Shown here: one piece after another, positions 42,801 through 53,175 of the stretch
How positions within the stretch are numbered: position 1 is the stretch's first letter
Layout of the letters: every line of letters starts with the position of its first letter
Source of the DNA: Rebecca billardiae RCC1528
Taxonomy: Eukaryota > Haptophyta
Direction of reading: 5' to 3'
NCBI GenBank assembly: GCA_965240325.2
Contig: OZ251222.1
Location: 1,116,001-1,180,000, forward strand
Length of the DNA stretch: 64,000 nt
Notes under the pieces: model-generated
Database searches by the model: none
Told to the model about the DNA's origin: nothing
The model's input: the letters and a program-made list of their open reading frames with translations, nothing else
Position numbers and translations under genes: made by a program

Positions 42801-45623
42801 TCGGCCGAGCAGGCGGACGTTCGGGACTCGGAGGCGCTGCGCGCGTGGATGCAGCGCGGCATCGCGCGCTCGGTCGGCGTGGAGCAGGGCCGCTCGCACC
42901 GCTCGGCGCGCGAGGCGGTGATGCTCGTGCTACGCGAGGACGCGCGCGCCACGCCCGAGCACGGCACCGAGCTCACGCTGCTCGCGCTGCGTGCGCTGCA
43001 GGAGTTCGGCGCGCTCAGCTGCGCGACGCTGCTCGTCATTCGTCAGCAGGCGCGGCAGACGCGCGCGCGCGTGCGCCCGTCCCGCGAGCTTGGCGAGGGG
43101 TCGGCCGGCGCGGAGGGCGACCCCGCGGCGCGGAGCGAGCTGGACGACGGCGCGAGCGACATCGGCGCCGACGCGGACAGCGGGCGCAACACCGCGCGCG
43201 CCACAGACGTCGCGCCCTCGCCCACGCTCGCGCTCGCTGCCTCGCTCGGCATCAAGCCGTCCGGCGGTGCGCTCGTGCTGACAGACGATGACTTTGACTC
43301 TGGCGCGGGCGGCTCGATCGCCGAGCTCATCCAGGCGTTCAACCGCACGCAGGCGGGGGGCGTGCGGCTCGTGCTGCCCTCCGGCTGCCCGCGCCTTCTC
43401 GAGCGGCTGGCGCGCACGTGGCCCAAGCTGTTCCGTGAGAAGATCGCCGAGGTCGTCGGGTTGGTCGAGGCGGGCGCGGACGCGCCACTGAACATGCGTC
43501 AGTCGCGCGTCACACCGGTCGACACGCCGACCGCCGCGTCCCGCGCGCGCCCGACCAGGCTCGCCAAGGAGCCGAGCCACACGCAGATGCACATGTCGGC
43601 GGACCACGCGGACGTGGTCAAGCGGCTCCGCGCGTTCTACGCCACGCTGCCGACCAGCCCACTGCGCAAGTCCCGCCGCTCGACGCGCAGCGTGCCGGGC
43701 GAGCTGCGCTCGCCGCGGCGCGCGAGTCGCTTCCTCGAAGACGTGACGACCGCGCGCGTGAGCTGCGCGTCGAGCAGCGGGCTGCAGTCCATGTCGACGT
43801 TCACGACGCAGACGTTCGGCGGCAGCCTGCCCAGCCTGCAGACCAGCGACAGCCCGCGGCAGACGACCGACAGTGCGCCGCACTCGGCGCGAGAGGCGCG
43901 AGCCAGCCGGCAGGCGCGCTGGGGCGTGGGCGAGACGCAGGCTCGCACCGCGCCGCGCGCGCCCGAGCGCCCTCTCACGCTCGCCGACGAGGTGGAGCAG
44001 GACGCGCAAGGGTCGCGCGTGGGCAGCATGAACGCTCGCCAGACCGCGTGGACGCCTCCGGGCGCAAGCGCGCGCCCGTCCGGGCTCCGCGGGACCCGCG
44101 CCGGCGCGGGCGGGCGGCTGAGCGGCGGCGGCATGCGCATGAGTGGCCGCATCAGCGGGTACGGCTTCGGCAGCGCGCTGCCGCGGATCAGCAGCGCAGG
44201 CGGCTCGGCGCAGTGGACCGACGCGAGCGTGGAGGCTCGGAACATGCTGCGCGCCAGCCGCTTCAGCCGCGCGTCCGGCCGCGCGAGCCGCGTCTCCAAC
44301 GACACGGCAACCACCTCGCTCCCAACCGTGACCTCTCCGGAAAACATCGCCGCGCGCGAGCTCGGACATGTCTCGGAGATTGTGCAGCCGACGATCGTGG
44401 AGGGCGGCTCGACCGGCGAGCTGCGCGCGGAGGGTGGCTCGGCGGCCGACGCGCTCCCCGAGGGCCTCCCGGACGTGCGCATCGTGCACACGCCGACCGT
44501 GACGAACACGCCGGCCGAGACGCCGCCGCTCTCTCCCCTGAGCGGCGCAGAGCTGCCCGCTCGCGCCCCGCCGCCTCCGAATGGCGTCAGCGCTCAGCTC
44601 ACCGAGGCTGCGCTGCGCCACTACCAGCAGGGCCCGCGCCCGGTCCTGCCCGGCCGCGAGGCGCAGATGCTCCGGATCGTGCCCGCGCCGCCGACCGCCT
44701 ACCCGGCGCATCACGGCAGCCAGATCGCACGCCAGTGCTACCACCTGGGTGTGCCCGTGCTCGCGACGCCCGGCGCGCTCGTGCGCGCGTGCGCGCTGCC
44801 GCGCTCGGTGGTCGACGCACTGAGCCAGCTCTCCGGCGACTTTGGGCGGCAGCTGCACGAGAGCGTGCGCGCGCCGATCGAGGCGTGCGTGCGCGCCGCG
44901 AGCGGCGCCGACGAGCGGCGGCACGAGAGCCTCGTCGCGGTCTCGCGCGGCTGGGTCGAGGAGGAGTATGGGACGAGCCAGCGGCCCGAGCCGCCGCCGC
45001 CGGGCGAGGTTGCGGAGACCGCGCGCAGCTTCAGCCACGTGCGCTCGGGCCGATGGACGTCGCAGCGCAACTCGCGCCGGAATTCGGACGGGCAGGAGCG
45101 GCTGGGCGTGGGCAGCTTCATGCGCCGCCAATCGGACGGCCGCTGCGTCGAGGCCCCGCCGCCGGTCGGCAAGATCGACGAGGGGGACGAGGCACAGGAG
45201 GACGAGGGCGGCGCGGCGCGCACCGCGCACTCGCAGGCGTGGGCCTCCGTCCGCGCCGTGCCCGCGTACGGTCCCGTGTGCCTCCTGGCCGTCGCGCAGC
45301 GCAGCTGCGGCCGCCTGTTCTTCCAGCAGCAACGGGTCGCCAAGGTGCGCGGCACCGTGCACTTCCGCCTCGGCCCCGAGCCGATGATCGACTCGTCGGA
45401 CGTGGTGGCGGTGCTGGCGCACCTCTGCCTCAAGGGCGCGACGCTGAACGCGCACGCGCTCACCGCCGAGGCGCCGCCCCCGACGGCCACCGGCGCGTTC
45501 GCGTCGGGCATCGACTGCGCCGGCGTCGGCTGGGTGCCCCTTGCGGACACGGTGCCCGTGTGGCTCAGCGCGGTGGCGCCCGGGCGGCGCTCGTCGGTGA
45601 TCTCGCTTGCCGGCACGTACTAA
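39822..45623 (+). CDS. Receptor-like protein: ligand-binding ectodomain + TM + nucleoside-hydrolase domain + long tail
   Basis: Spliced CDS: 39822-41476, 41595-42341, 42521-45623 (5505 nt, 1834 aa). GT-AG introns (both donors GTGCGC) restore the frame, giving GVVAN-LTPEVERARL and SFNL-YDVVALCAAVPAL. Residues 1-18 are a signal peptide. About 19-410 resemble periplasmic-binding type I/ANF-receptor ectodomains (VRIVLPLATET, VHAIVGASRSATTLA, LPLLVVSPRSTS, FARTVPSDDVLATAIVAHVE, GWRSIGLAYVNDAFG). A single span lies at about 465-489 (TVFIVLLVAVGVLGAALCCAL). Intracellularly, about 513-815 form a nucleoside-hydrolase fold: ISDAGEDLDDEMALL, VPVGIGTDGGS, LNRVVVMGGVD, AHNNTFDKGAAAYF. The rest (about 830-1834) is mostly Ser/Arg/Pro-rich and disordered-looking, with folded patches such as GALVLTDDDFDSG and CYHLGVPVLATPGALVRAC. 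Likely a surface receptor coupled to nucleoside metabolism or sensing. No kinase or cyclase domain is seen. The enzymatic state is unknown. Confidence 0.75.
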
Positions 45624-45799
45624 CGGGCTACTCTTGAACATGAAAAGCCGCCTCACTCACTCACACTGCTGGCAACACTCGTTCGACAGCGGTTCGTGTC
45701 AGTCGTCGCTCGCCGGCGGCACGTATCTCCTTGTTGGCCTTATTGGGGAAGCAGATACAGCTATAGTAGATGATATTATTTATGGCCTGCTGCGGCCTG

Positions 45800-46010
45800 C
45801 ACGGGGCGGAGCCGCCGGCGGAGCGCGCGGACGGCGGAGCGTGGACTCACGCCGGGGGCCCTCCGGGGGCCCTCACTACGGTAGTGACTACGCGTTGTCA
45901 TCAATATAATGAAAATAAGGTCTTTTTATATCATCGTCAAAGAATAAAAGGGGACGGGGGATTTTGAGGCGGGCTGTTGAAGTGAGTTTCTGATTTTTCG
46001 AGCAGGGGTA
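45800..46010. repeat. Foldback family F, diverged right arm
   Basis: GGGGGCCCTCACTACGG, a decayed AAAATAAGGTCTTTTTATA stretch, then AAAGGGGACGGGGGATTTTG and GGGCTGTTGAAGTGAG parallel 25130-25220 and 61887-61980. Confidence 0.5.
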
Positions 46011-48327
46011 TCATGTACGTACATTGTATATGATTGAAGGCGCGTCCGGACGTGAGTAATAACTAACCGGTGGCCGTCAAATTATCAGTATATCTGGGTG
46101 CTGATGAACGAATCTGCTCACAGTGGCACCGGAAGGGACGATGTTGCGGATAAGCCTTTTCGTCGCCCCGGCGCTCCCCCAGTGGGAAAAATGATTTTCC
46201 GTGGTTTTCACGATGGCCGCTGTCCAACCTGGCCTCGGCCGGCGGACGCCTCTCGAACGGACTTCGCTGGCTCGCGCGAAGTCGCCGTCGACGGTGTGGT
46301 GCGAGTCGCGCGACGGCCCGCGCGCGATGAGGAGTCCGCCGCGCGCCGTGCGCGCCTACCACAAGCCCTGCCCCTCCACCCCGCCCAAATCGCCCGCGCA
46401 GAGTGCCACCTCTCTCGACTCGCTCAGGTCACATGCCCGCCTCGGGCACGGACGGGCGTGCTCAAACACGGTGCACGACTTTGGGCAGGCGGGGCTCGTG
46501 AACCTAATAAGTCATTGTCTGGCGAGACGCTGCACGATGGGCGGGGTGCCCCTGGTCTATACGGATATGCCATGGACGTACAGGGTTTCGGACCTCCTCA
46601 TCATGTGAGCTGGCCACGATGCCCGGCGGCACGTCCTCGGTCGTGCCCGCTGGCAGCTGCTCCCGCGACCCGCGCGCACAGCTGCGTGTGATTCATCGCG
46701 CGGACACCTGCGCGATCGCGTGTCTGGCGCATGCCTACACCAGTGGGTCTCTCTGCAGGGCCGTTGCGTTCCGGTACGGTCACCCGCTGGCGCAGCAGGG
46801 CCGCTTTTCAGGTGTCGATGGCTCCGATCGGCACGGCGCGAGCGACTCTCCACGACTTTGGGCAGCCCTTGCCGACGAAGCCAATACGAGTGTACCTGAC
46901 CGCGCGCGCGCTGATGATAGCGGGTGTGATGCTGCACGGCGTCGCAGCGGGCTGCCACGCCTGGAGCATCCTGCGGCACGTTCCAACCGGATGCGCGCGC
47001 TGCGGCATGCGCTCACGTGTGCGCGAGCACGCCCACCACACCTGCCTGCGCGACGCGCGCGCAGGCGATACCGATGCTTCCAGTGGGCAAGGGGGCGATC
47101 GTGTGGACGCGGCAAGATGTCTGTGCCTACGAGCCTCTCGTGGCGCCCACGATACATCCGTTTGGCAGACCGTCGAGCAGCAGTGTGATCGCAGCAGGTG
47201 CTTTGCGTTTGCTCGGTGACGACGCAGTACGACCGCCAATCTGAGCTCAAGCACTGCTGTGGTCGACGAGCTGCGCGGCGAAGCGTGCGCGCGAGCCACG
47301 CGTGTGCTTGCATTGGCCTGTGACTCAACGACTTCGAGCGGGTGGCTTGGAACGCGCTTTCTGTATCCGCTGCGGCCACGCGCAGGTCGGCGCATCGCTT
47401 CGGGGCGCGAGGAGCTGTGATCTCGACAAACAAGCGAGCTGCCTGCCCACTGCACGCCCGCGCTCGCGCCAACGGCTGCTGCCGCTCACCAGCCCGGCCA
47501 GTTGGCAGTTCGGGCGGTAAGACCAGCCACTTGCCGCGCGTGGCCCATCATCGGCCGCCGCCCGTCTCATCAGCACCGCGCGGCCGCTCCGGTGCCGCGC
47601 CCCGGTGCCGGGCCGGTGCCGCGCGGCCCGGATACGTCAGCAGCGCCGGCTCGTCCGATGACTCACCGCTCGACGCCGACTGACAGTCGATCATCACTCT
47701 ACTGCTGGCGCTAGTCTCCGATCAGCAGTCGTCGTCCATCCGCGCTATATCTCATCATCACTACCGCCCGGCCGCCGCGGCCGATTCACTCATCGTAGTC
47801 TGCTGTCGTCCGCGGCGCGTCACTATACTGCGCTGCGATCGGAGACGCGCGGATTCATCGAGTCATCGACGACGGCGACCGTCAGACGACATCCGAGCGC
47901 GCGCGCGGCGCGCAGCCCGATATATATGCGCGCGGATATCGCCGGCGGCCGGCGGCGAGGCCGGCGGCGGGGCCGCCGCTCGGCCGCGCCACGCGCCCGC
48001 GCCGTATATCGTCAGAGTCGTACGACGCGACATATGAGCCCCCAGCACGGCGCGCCGGCCTCGACGACCGTATGTGATGGGCTGCTCATTGTCTGTTCCA
48101 CGTCCAGCTGCGCGACTCGTATGATGCGCGCCGGTCGCGGCCCACCCGAACGGCCGCGATGACGCTCCGGGCCGTCCGAGCCGTCAGACTCCGAGAGTAT
48201 AGTCGGTGGCACGGCATCCGCCTGCCGGCGCGCGCGGTATACCCAAATCAGTCTGCCCGGTGCGACTGCTGCTCCCTCTGCGGCAGTCGCCTGGATCGAT
48301 CATCGGGGCCGCCGCGCGCCGCCGCCC

Positions 48328-48870
48328 ACGCTGCGCGGCGTGCAGCTGCACTCGCCGCCGCGCGCCGGGCTCAGCGCCACGCGTCAGCGTTCGCCGCCGA
48401 TGCCCACGCTGCGCGACGCGCACCTCGCACGGCTGTGGCGGCGCGGGCCGAGCCGCGCACGCGCACGCTCGCAGCCACCGCCCACGCTCTGCGGCGTGCA
48501 GCACTCGGCGCCGCCGCGCGCCGGGCTCGGCGCCGCGCGTCAGCATTCGCCGCCCAAAGGCCTTGAACACACGCCCAACCGATGCCGATGTTTGAAGCCG
48601 TCCCTAGGGCACCCTCGCCCGCGTCCCATCCCGGCCACGAGCTAGCGTGCCACCGAGCAGCGTCGCAGCCGCGCGGCGCGCGGCTCGGCTGCCCGCCCGG
48701 CCCGGGCGCTGCTGCGAGCTCGCACGCCCATCGCCGCGGGCTCGAGCGGAGCCCTCCGGCAGCGAGGCCTTGCATACACGCCCAGACGATGCCGATGCTT
48801 GCAATCATTCCTCCGACGCACTCGCCGGCGGCCGATCGCGGCCGTGAGCCAGCGTGCCACCGGCACGCTT
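48328..48870. repeat. Two interspersed duplicated repeat units
   Basis: Unit 1 (CCCACGCTGCGCGGCGTGCA ... CGCGTCAGCGTTCGCCGCC) at about 48328 recurs at about 48482. Unit 2 (GAGGCCTTG-ACACGCCCA ... CGTGCCACCG) at about 48560-48655 recurs at about 48760-48862. Confidence 0.6.
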
Positions 48871-49849
48871 GACGAGTGCGTCACGGCCGTCGACAAGCAC
48901 CAGTGCCCACTGCTCAGCACGCCGACATCCGTAGACCCAGATGCACTCCAGAAGAGCGACGCTCGGGGCGTCACGATAGACACAGACACCACTGGGACTG
49001 ATCCCCACCCATCTAGCTCCATCCTGCGCTTGCTAAGCCCTCGGAAGTGGTTGCACGCGCCTTGCGTGCAACATGTCGACCGCGAGTCGCGATCGCGCCT
49101 TGCGCACGGCGCCCAAGGACGGCTAAGACGGCGACGAAGTGGGTCTGGGCGGGCTTCCTCCGCCTGCCGGGACCCGTGCGCCTTGCCCCCGCGCACGAGC
49201 GCCGGCCGGCGACCGCTCACGTGGCCGTCAGAATTTTTCCGCGGCGGTCGCCGTGCGGGGACGGGTTATCCGCAATCGCCATCGTTCCGGTGCCACTGTG
49301 CTGCGCCATTTGTTGTAAATATTCATACGACGCAGGGGGCTGGCCAGGGTAGGGCTGGAGGCTTCGGCCGCCAGTCTGATCACCCGGAGCCCGTTATAAA
49401 GGGGAATTTAAAAAAAAAAAAAAGTCACGAGATTGCGCAGCCGCCAGATAAGCGCGCAGCGAACCAAGGCTACCAGGCTCCTAACTTACATATGGGGGGG
49501 GGACAAAACTTAGTCGCCAGTCCGGGACCAAGGGCCTGGTCGCCAGTCCGTCCGGGCCACCAAGGGGAAGGGCCTAAGCGCAACGACCTTTTGAAACTTT
49601 GAAAGTGCATGTGCGCGCGCGGCGCGCTGTTCACCAGTAGTACCCCCATACGCTGCTGTTTTACAGCCGCCGTGCCGCCGTCGCTGGCGTAGAGCCGCGC
49701 GCGGCGCTGGCGCGCCAGACGCGCCCGGTTGGGCAGCGCAGGCATCCTCAGTGGCCAGGGCGACGACTTCCTCAACGGCCAGGGCCGACGACTTCCTCAA
49801 CGGCAAGGGCGACGACTTCACCCACTCAGTCTCCAATCAGTACTTCGAC

Positions 49850-49981
49850 AGACGAATCAGGAGAGCTGCGCCCTCGTGCCTGTGTCTTTAAATCATAGAA
49901 TTAGTAATGCGGACGCGCGGTAGCTTACTCATTCTATGATTTAACGACACAGGTAGGACGGCGCAGGTCTCCTGATTCGTC
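49850..49981. repeat. Terminal-repeat family R, left and right halves joined (inverted repeat)
   Basis: The left arm 49850-49903 and right arm 49926-49981 are inverted copies of each other (GACGAATCAGGAGA...CATAGAAT) separated by about 22 bp. The right flank to 50030 still matches 31142-31189. It looks like a MITE-sized derivative in which both ends of a larger element have been brought together. Confidence 0.65.
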
Positions 49982-50799
49982 GTCGGCAGTGCCCGATCGT
50001 CGACACGAAGTCGGCGCTGGTGGCAGAGCATAGCCTGAACCGCGATCGAATGGCTTGAGCGCGGCCTTGAGCTGCTGGAGCGCGATCCACCTGCGCTGCG
50101 CGGCTCGCATGGACCTGCTGTGCCCCGAGCGAGGGCGAGGGTGCAGGTCCGGATTGTGCCCTGCGCGAGTAAGAAAACATCATGGTGCTGGAAACATACT
50201 TTAAAACTGGAAACCCACTATAACTGTCTGGCAGCGCCATCGTGCCGACGTGCCCACGGCCCACGTGCGCGAATTTGTGCGACATTCACAGACGAGGTCG
50301 CGGTCCCCGGCCGCTCCGACGCGCTCTTGACTTCCGCGTGGAACGTGCGGAGGTCAAGAACACATCCTACTCGTCGATGGTGCCGACCTCGCCGCCCTGA
50401 ATGTCGCACAAATTTGAGATTGGCACCTCGGGCGTGGGCCGCGACACGCATGCCAGGTCCGCGCGGCGCTCTGTGGGCAAGCGAGCCAAGGGGCGCAGCG
50501 AGTCCGGTGCGGCTGTCGTACGGGTCGATCGCGAGCGCCGAGTCGCAGCCGCGCGCGCGCCGCGCCGCTGGCGCCGGGTCGCCCGGGGGAGAAGGCGCCG
50601 CTGCAGCGCTCCTTCTGCCATCACGCGATCCGCCGGCAGGAAGACCTGACTTGCGCCATTGCGCCCAGTTTCCCAGAAGCGCTGAATGAAGCCGTCGCCG
50701 ATGCAAGCAAAGGGTCTGCAGCTGGACCGGTTGGTCGGAATCCTGAAGCAGGCAGCATCACTTTTGCTCGCGGCGCGCCGGCGGGCGGCGGCCCACACA

Positions 50800-52602
50800 A
50801 TGCGCGGCGTATCCGCGCCCTGCGCTGCGGGGGTGCTCGCAACCCTCGGAGTTATCGCCGTCTTCGTCGCCCGCGCGCCGCCGCCGTCTTCGCTGCCCGC
50901 CCTCGCCGCCTCGCCCGCCTCGGCAGCTTCGGGCGCCGCCAGTGCCGGCGTCGTGCACACGGCGTGCGGCGCCATGCAGGGCGCGCGGCTGGAAGGGGCG
51001 GAGCGCGTGTGGGCGTGGCGCGGCATCACGTACGCGCACGCCGAGCGCTGGGCGCCGCCGACGCCGAGCGCGTGCGACCCCGCCGCCGCGCTGGACGCGC
51101 GCGCGTGCGCAGCTGACTGCGTCCACATCGACCCGTTTGGCGGCGGCGGCATGGTGGGCGAGGAGGCGTGCCTCACGCTGACCGTGCTGGCGCACGAGGA
51201 CGCGCTCGCGCCGGGCGCGCCGCCGCTCCCCATCCTCTTCGCCCCGTCAAACGGCGGGCTCGCCCACGGCTCGGCGTGCGACTCGACCTTCTACGGCGCG
51301 CCGCTCGTGCACTGGGCGGCGGAGGCGCGCGCCGTCGTCGTGCTCGCCGCGTTCCGGCTCGGGCCGCTCGGCTTCCTGTACCTCGAGGCGGAGGGGGCGG
51401 AGGGCGAGGGGGCGGCGGACGCGGGGCTGCCGCGCGGCACCGCGAATAACGGGCTGCGCGACGTGGTCGAGGCGCTGCGCTGGGTGCGCGCGCACGGCCG
51501 CGCGTTCGGAGGCGACATTGCGAGCGTGACCGTCGTCGGCCAATCATCTGGCGGCACCGTCGGCGCCGCGCTGCTGATGAGCCCGCTGGCGTCGGGGCTG
51601 TTCCACCGCGCGTGGCTCTCGTCGCCCTCCGTCGCCTTCGGCACGCGCCGCGAGGCGAGCGCGGGCTGGTGGCGCGCCCTCGGCGTGGGCGAGTCTGCCG
51701 CCGCGTGGCGAGCCGCCAACTGCTCCACTGACGCGCGCGCCGTCGCGCGCTGCCTGCGCGAGCTGCCGGCGCGCGACGTGTACCTGGCGTTCGACGCGTA
51801 CGCGGTGCAGGGGGAGAGCCAGTTCGAGGTGCCCACGCGCCCGACCGCCGCCGGGCCCAACATCTTCCCCGTCTTCGCCGACGGCGAGGTCATCGCGCTC
51901 TCGCCCTCGCGCGTGCGCGACGCGCCGCCATCCCTTCTCGCCCAGCTGCCCGCCGCGCGCGCGGGTGCGGTCGTGGGCGCGGCGCGCGAGGAGATCGAGG
52001 TGCTCTACCCCGGGCCGCCGCCGTCGCTGCAGCCGTTCGACGAGGCGCACGTGCGCGCCTGGGCGGCCGCGCTCGCGCCCGAGGACGCCGGCCTCGGCGC
52101 GCGCGTGTGGCGCGCATACGAGCCCACAGCCGACACGGCCGCGCCGCAGCGGCTGCTGCAGCTCGGCTCTGACCTGCGCTTCGTGTGCGCCGCGCGCCAG
52201 TTCGCGCTCGACCTGGCCGCGGCGCGGCGGGCGGGGCAGGAGGCGGCGCCGGTGTACTCGTACGTGCTCACGCACGCGCTCGCCTCGCCGCTGCCGCCCC
52301 TGGCGCCGCCGCCCGCACCCCCGCTCTCGCACGCCTTCCACGGGCTCGATTACTACGTCCTGCTCGGGAACGCGATGGGCGCGCCGCTCGGCCGCGCGGA
52401 CGAGGAGGTGGGCAGCCGGCTGCGCGGCGCGTTCGTCGCGTTCGTGACGAGCGGGAGCGTGCCCAGCTGGGCGCAGGCGGCGGACAACGCCACGTGCGAC
52501 GTCGGCACGCTCGCGGACGCGTGCTCGGCCTCGGTCAAGGCGGCCGAGTGCGCCGCGATCCGCGAGGGCGGCGCGGCGGACGCGTGGGCGTGCGCGTTCT
52601 GA
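50800..52602 (+). CDS. Type-B carboxylesterase / cholinesterase-like protein
   Basis: A single-exon ORF of 600 aa from the ATG at 50800, chosen because it directly begins a signal anchor (GVLATLGVIAVFVARA). An in-frame ATG at 50686 would add 38 residues ahead of it. Family landmarks in order: VVVLAAFRLGPLGFLYL (oxyanion-region strand, usually YRLGPLGFL), NNGLRDVVEALRWV with AFGGD, and the nucleophile elbow GQSSGG (Ser near residue 249) followed by SGLFHRAWLSS. An acidic residue candidate lies in GAAREEIEVLYPG, and the catalytic His near residue 514 in AFHGLDYYVLLGN. The usual oxyanion-hole HGGG is replaced by APSNGG. Paired cysteines and the leader suggest a secreted or lumenal alpha/beta hydrolase. 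Substrate unknown. Confidence 0.82.
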   Translation: MRGVSAPCAAGVLATLGVIAVFVARAPPPSSLPALAASPASAASGAASAGVVHTACGAMQGARLEGAERVWAWRGITYAHAERWAPPTPSACDPAAALDARACAADCVHIDPFGGGGMVGEEACLTLTVLAHEDALAPGAPPLPILFAPSNGGLAHGSACDSTFYGAPLVHWAAEARAVVVLAAFRLGPLGFLYLEAEGAEGEGAADAGLPRGTANNGLRDVVEALRWVRAHGRAFGGDIASVTVVGQSSGGTVGAALLMSPLASGLFHRAWLSSPSVAFGTRREASAGWWRALGVGESAAAWRAANCSTDARAVARCLRELPARDVYLAFDAYAVQGESQFEVPTRPTAAGPNIFPVFADGEVIALSPSRVRDAPPSLLAQLPAARAGAVVGAAREEIEVLYPGPPPSLQPFDEAHVRAWAAALAPEDAGLGARVWRAYEPTADTAAPQRLLQLGSDLRFVCAARQFALDLAAARRAGQEAAPVYSYVLTHALASPLPPLAPPPAPPLSHAFHGLDYYVLLGNAMGAPLGRADEEVGSRLRGAFVAFVTSGSVPSWAQAADNATCDVGTLADACSASVKAAECAAIREGGAADAWACAF

Positions 52603-53175
52603 ATGAAGGGTGCCTGGCACGATTATGAGGTCACTCAGATGTCGTGGCCACCGCACACTGCGGCACACTTCATAGCATCGGGTGTGCCGTGTGCGGTGGC
52701 CATTTCGGCCCTGCAGTCGGTGTGAGAAAGTGTGACGATGAATCGGTCGTGGCTAGCTGGCCGAGCTAGGCGCGGCCTTCCCCCCGCATAAAGGAGGGGT
52801 GCACCACCACTGGGGCTGCACCACTCCGGATGATATTACAAAATACGACAGATGAAAGGAGGGTGGCCCCCCCGTACTGCTCATTAATTCTTAATTAATT
52901 AACGATACACTATCCGATGCTGACAATGTAATTTAATGTACTCATCAATTTGGTCAGCCCCTTGCACTCCGCCCTGCGCAAACGCGGCGCCCGCGCGAAG
53001 GTCCTCGACGCCCAACTGAGACCTGCACCTGTAACACGTTGATGGGATCTACACCGATCCCTTGTCCGATCTCGACTTTCGGCATCTATTTCTGCGCCTC
53101 TTGGGCGGCGTCTCGATCGGCCCCGGCGAGGACCGTGCGGACAAGCGTGCCAACGGCTCACACGCGCGCGTACGC
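52603..53175. other. Spacer, carboxylesterase to XK-LRR gene
   Basis: Apart from the stem-loop, it holds a low-GC patch near 52830-52950 (TTAATTCTTAATTAATTAAC) and the presumptive promoter of the next gene. The frame open from 53062 is the upstream extension of that gene, without an ATG before 53176. Confidence 0.4.
52645..52702. other. Stem-loop in presumptive 3' UTR of the carboxylesterase
   Basis: TGGCCACCGCACAC pairs perfectly with GTGTGCGGTGGCCA (14 bp). After a 3-nt bulge, GGCACAC pairs with GTGTGCC (7 bp), leaving a 13-nt loop. It starts 42 nt after the stop codon. It could act as an RNA stability or processing element, or be a small inverted-repeat insertion. Confidence 0.6.

Larger units (their letters stand above)
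45624..50799. other. 5-kb repeat-rich intergenic region, no convincing gene
   Basis: It contains a family F foldback arm (45800-46010), two CACGACTTTGGGCAG-containing stretches (46487 and 46850), palindromic GC patches near 47890-47990, duplicated units at 48328-48870, a 14-A run at 49410-49423 and the family R inverted repeat at 49850-49981. Open frames up to 267 codons lack domain character and overlap in several frames. Frames that run into the carboxylesterase near 50686 are its 5' extension. Confidence 0.45.

Noticed and set aside
44690-44940. Possible second hydrolase-like domain near the receptor C-terminus (CYHLGVPVLATPGALVRAC)
   Set aside because: Only a short hydrophobic segment resembles the family; the aspartate cluster and MGG motif are absent, so it is described as part of the tail.
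46080-47260. Open frames around the two CACGACTTTGGGCAG motifs considered as a transposase relic
   Set aside because: No catalytic motif or conserved block could be recognised in any frame.
49410-49423. 14-A run considered as the poly(A) tail of a retroposed transcript
   Set aside because: No upstream gene-like sequence or flanking target duplication could be identified.
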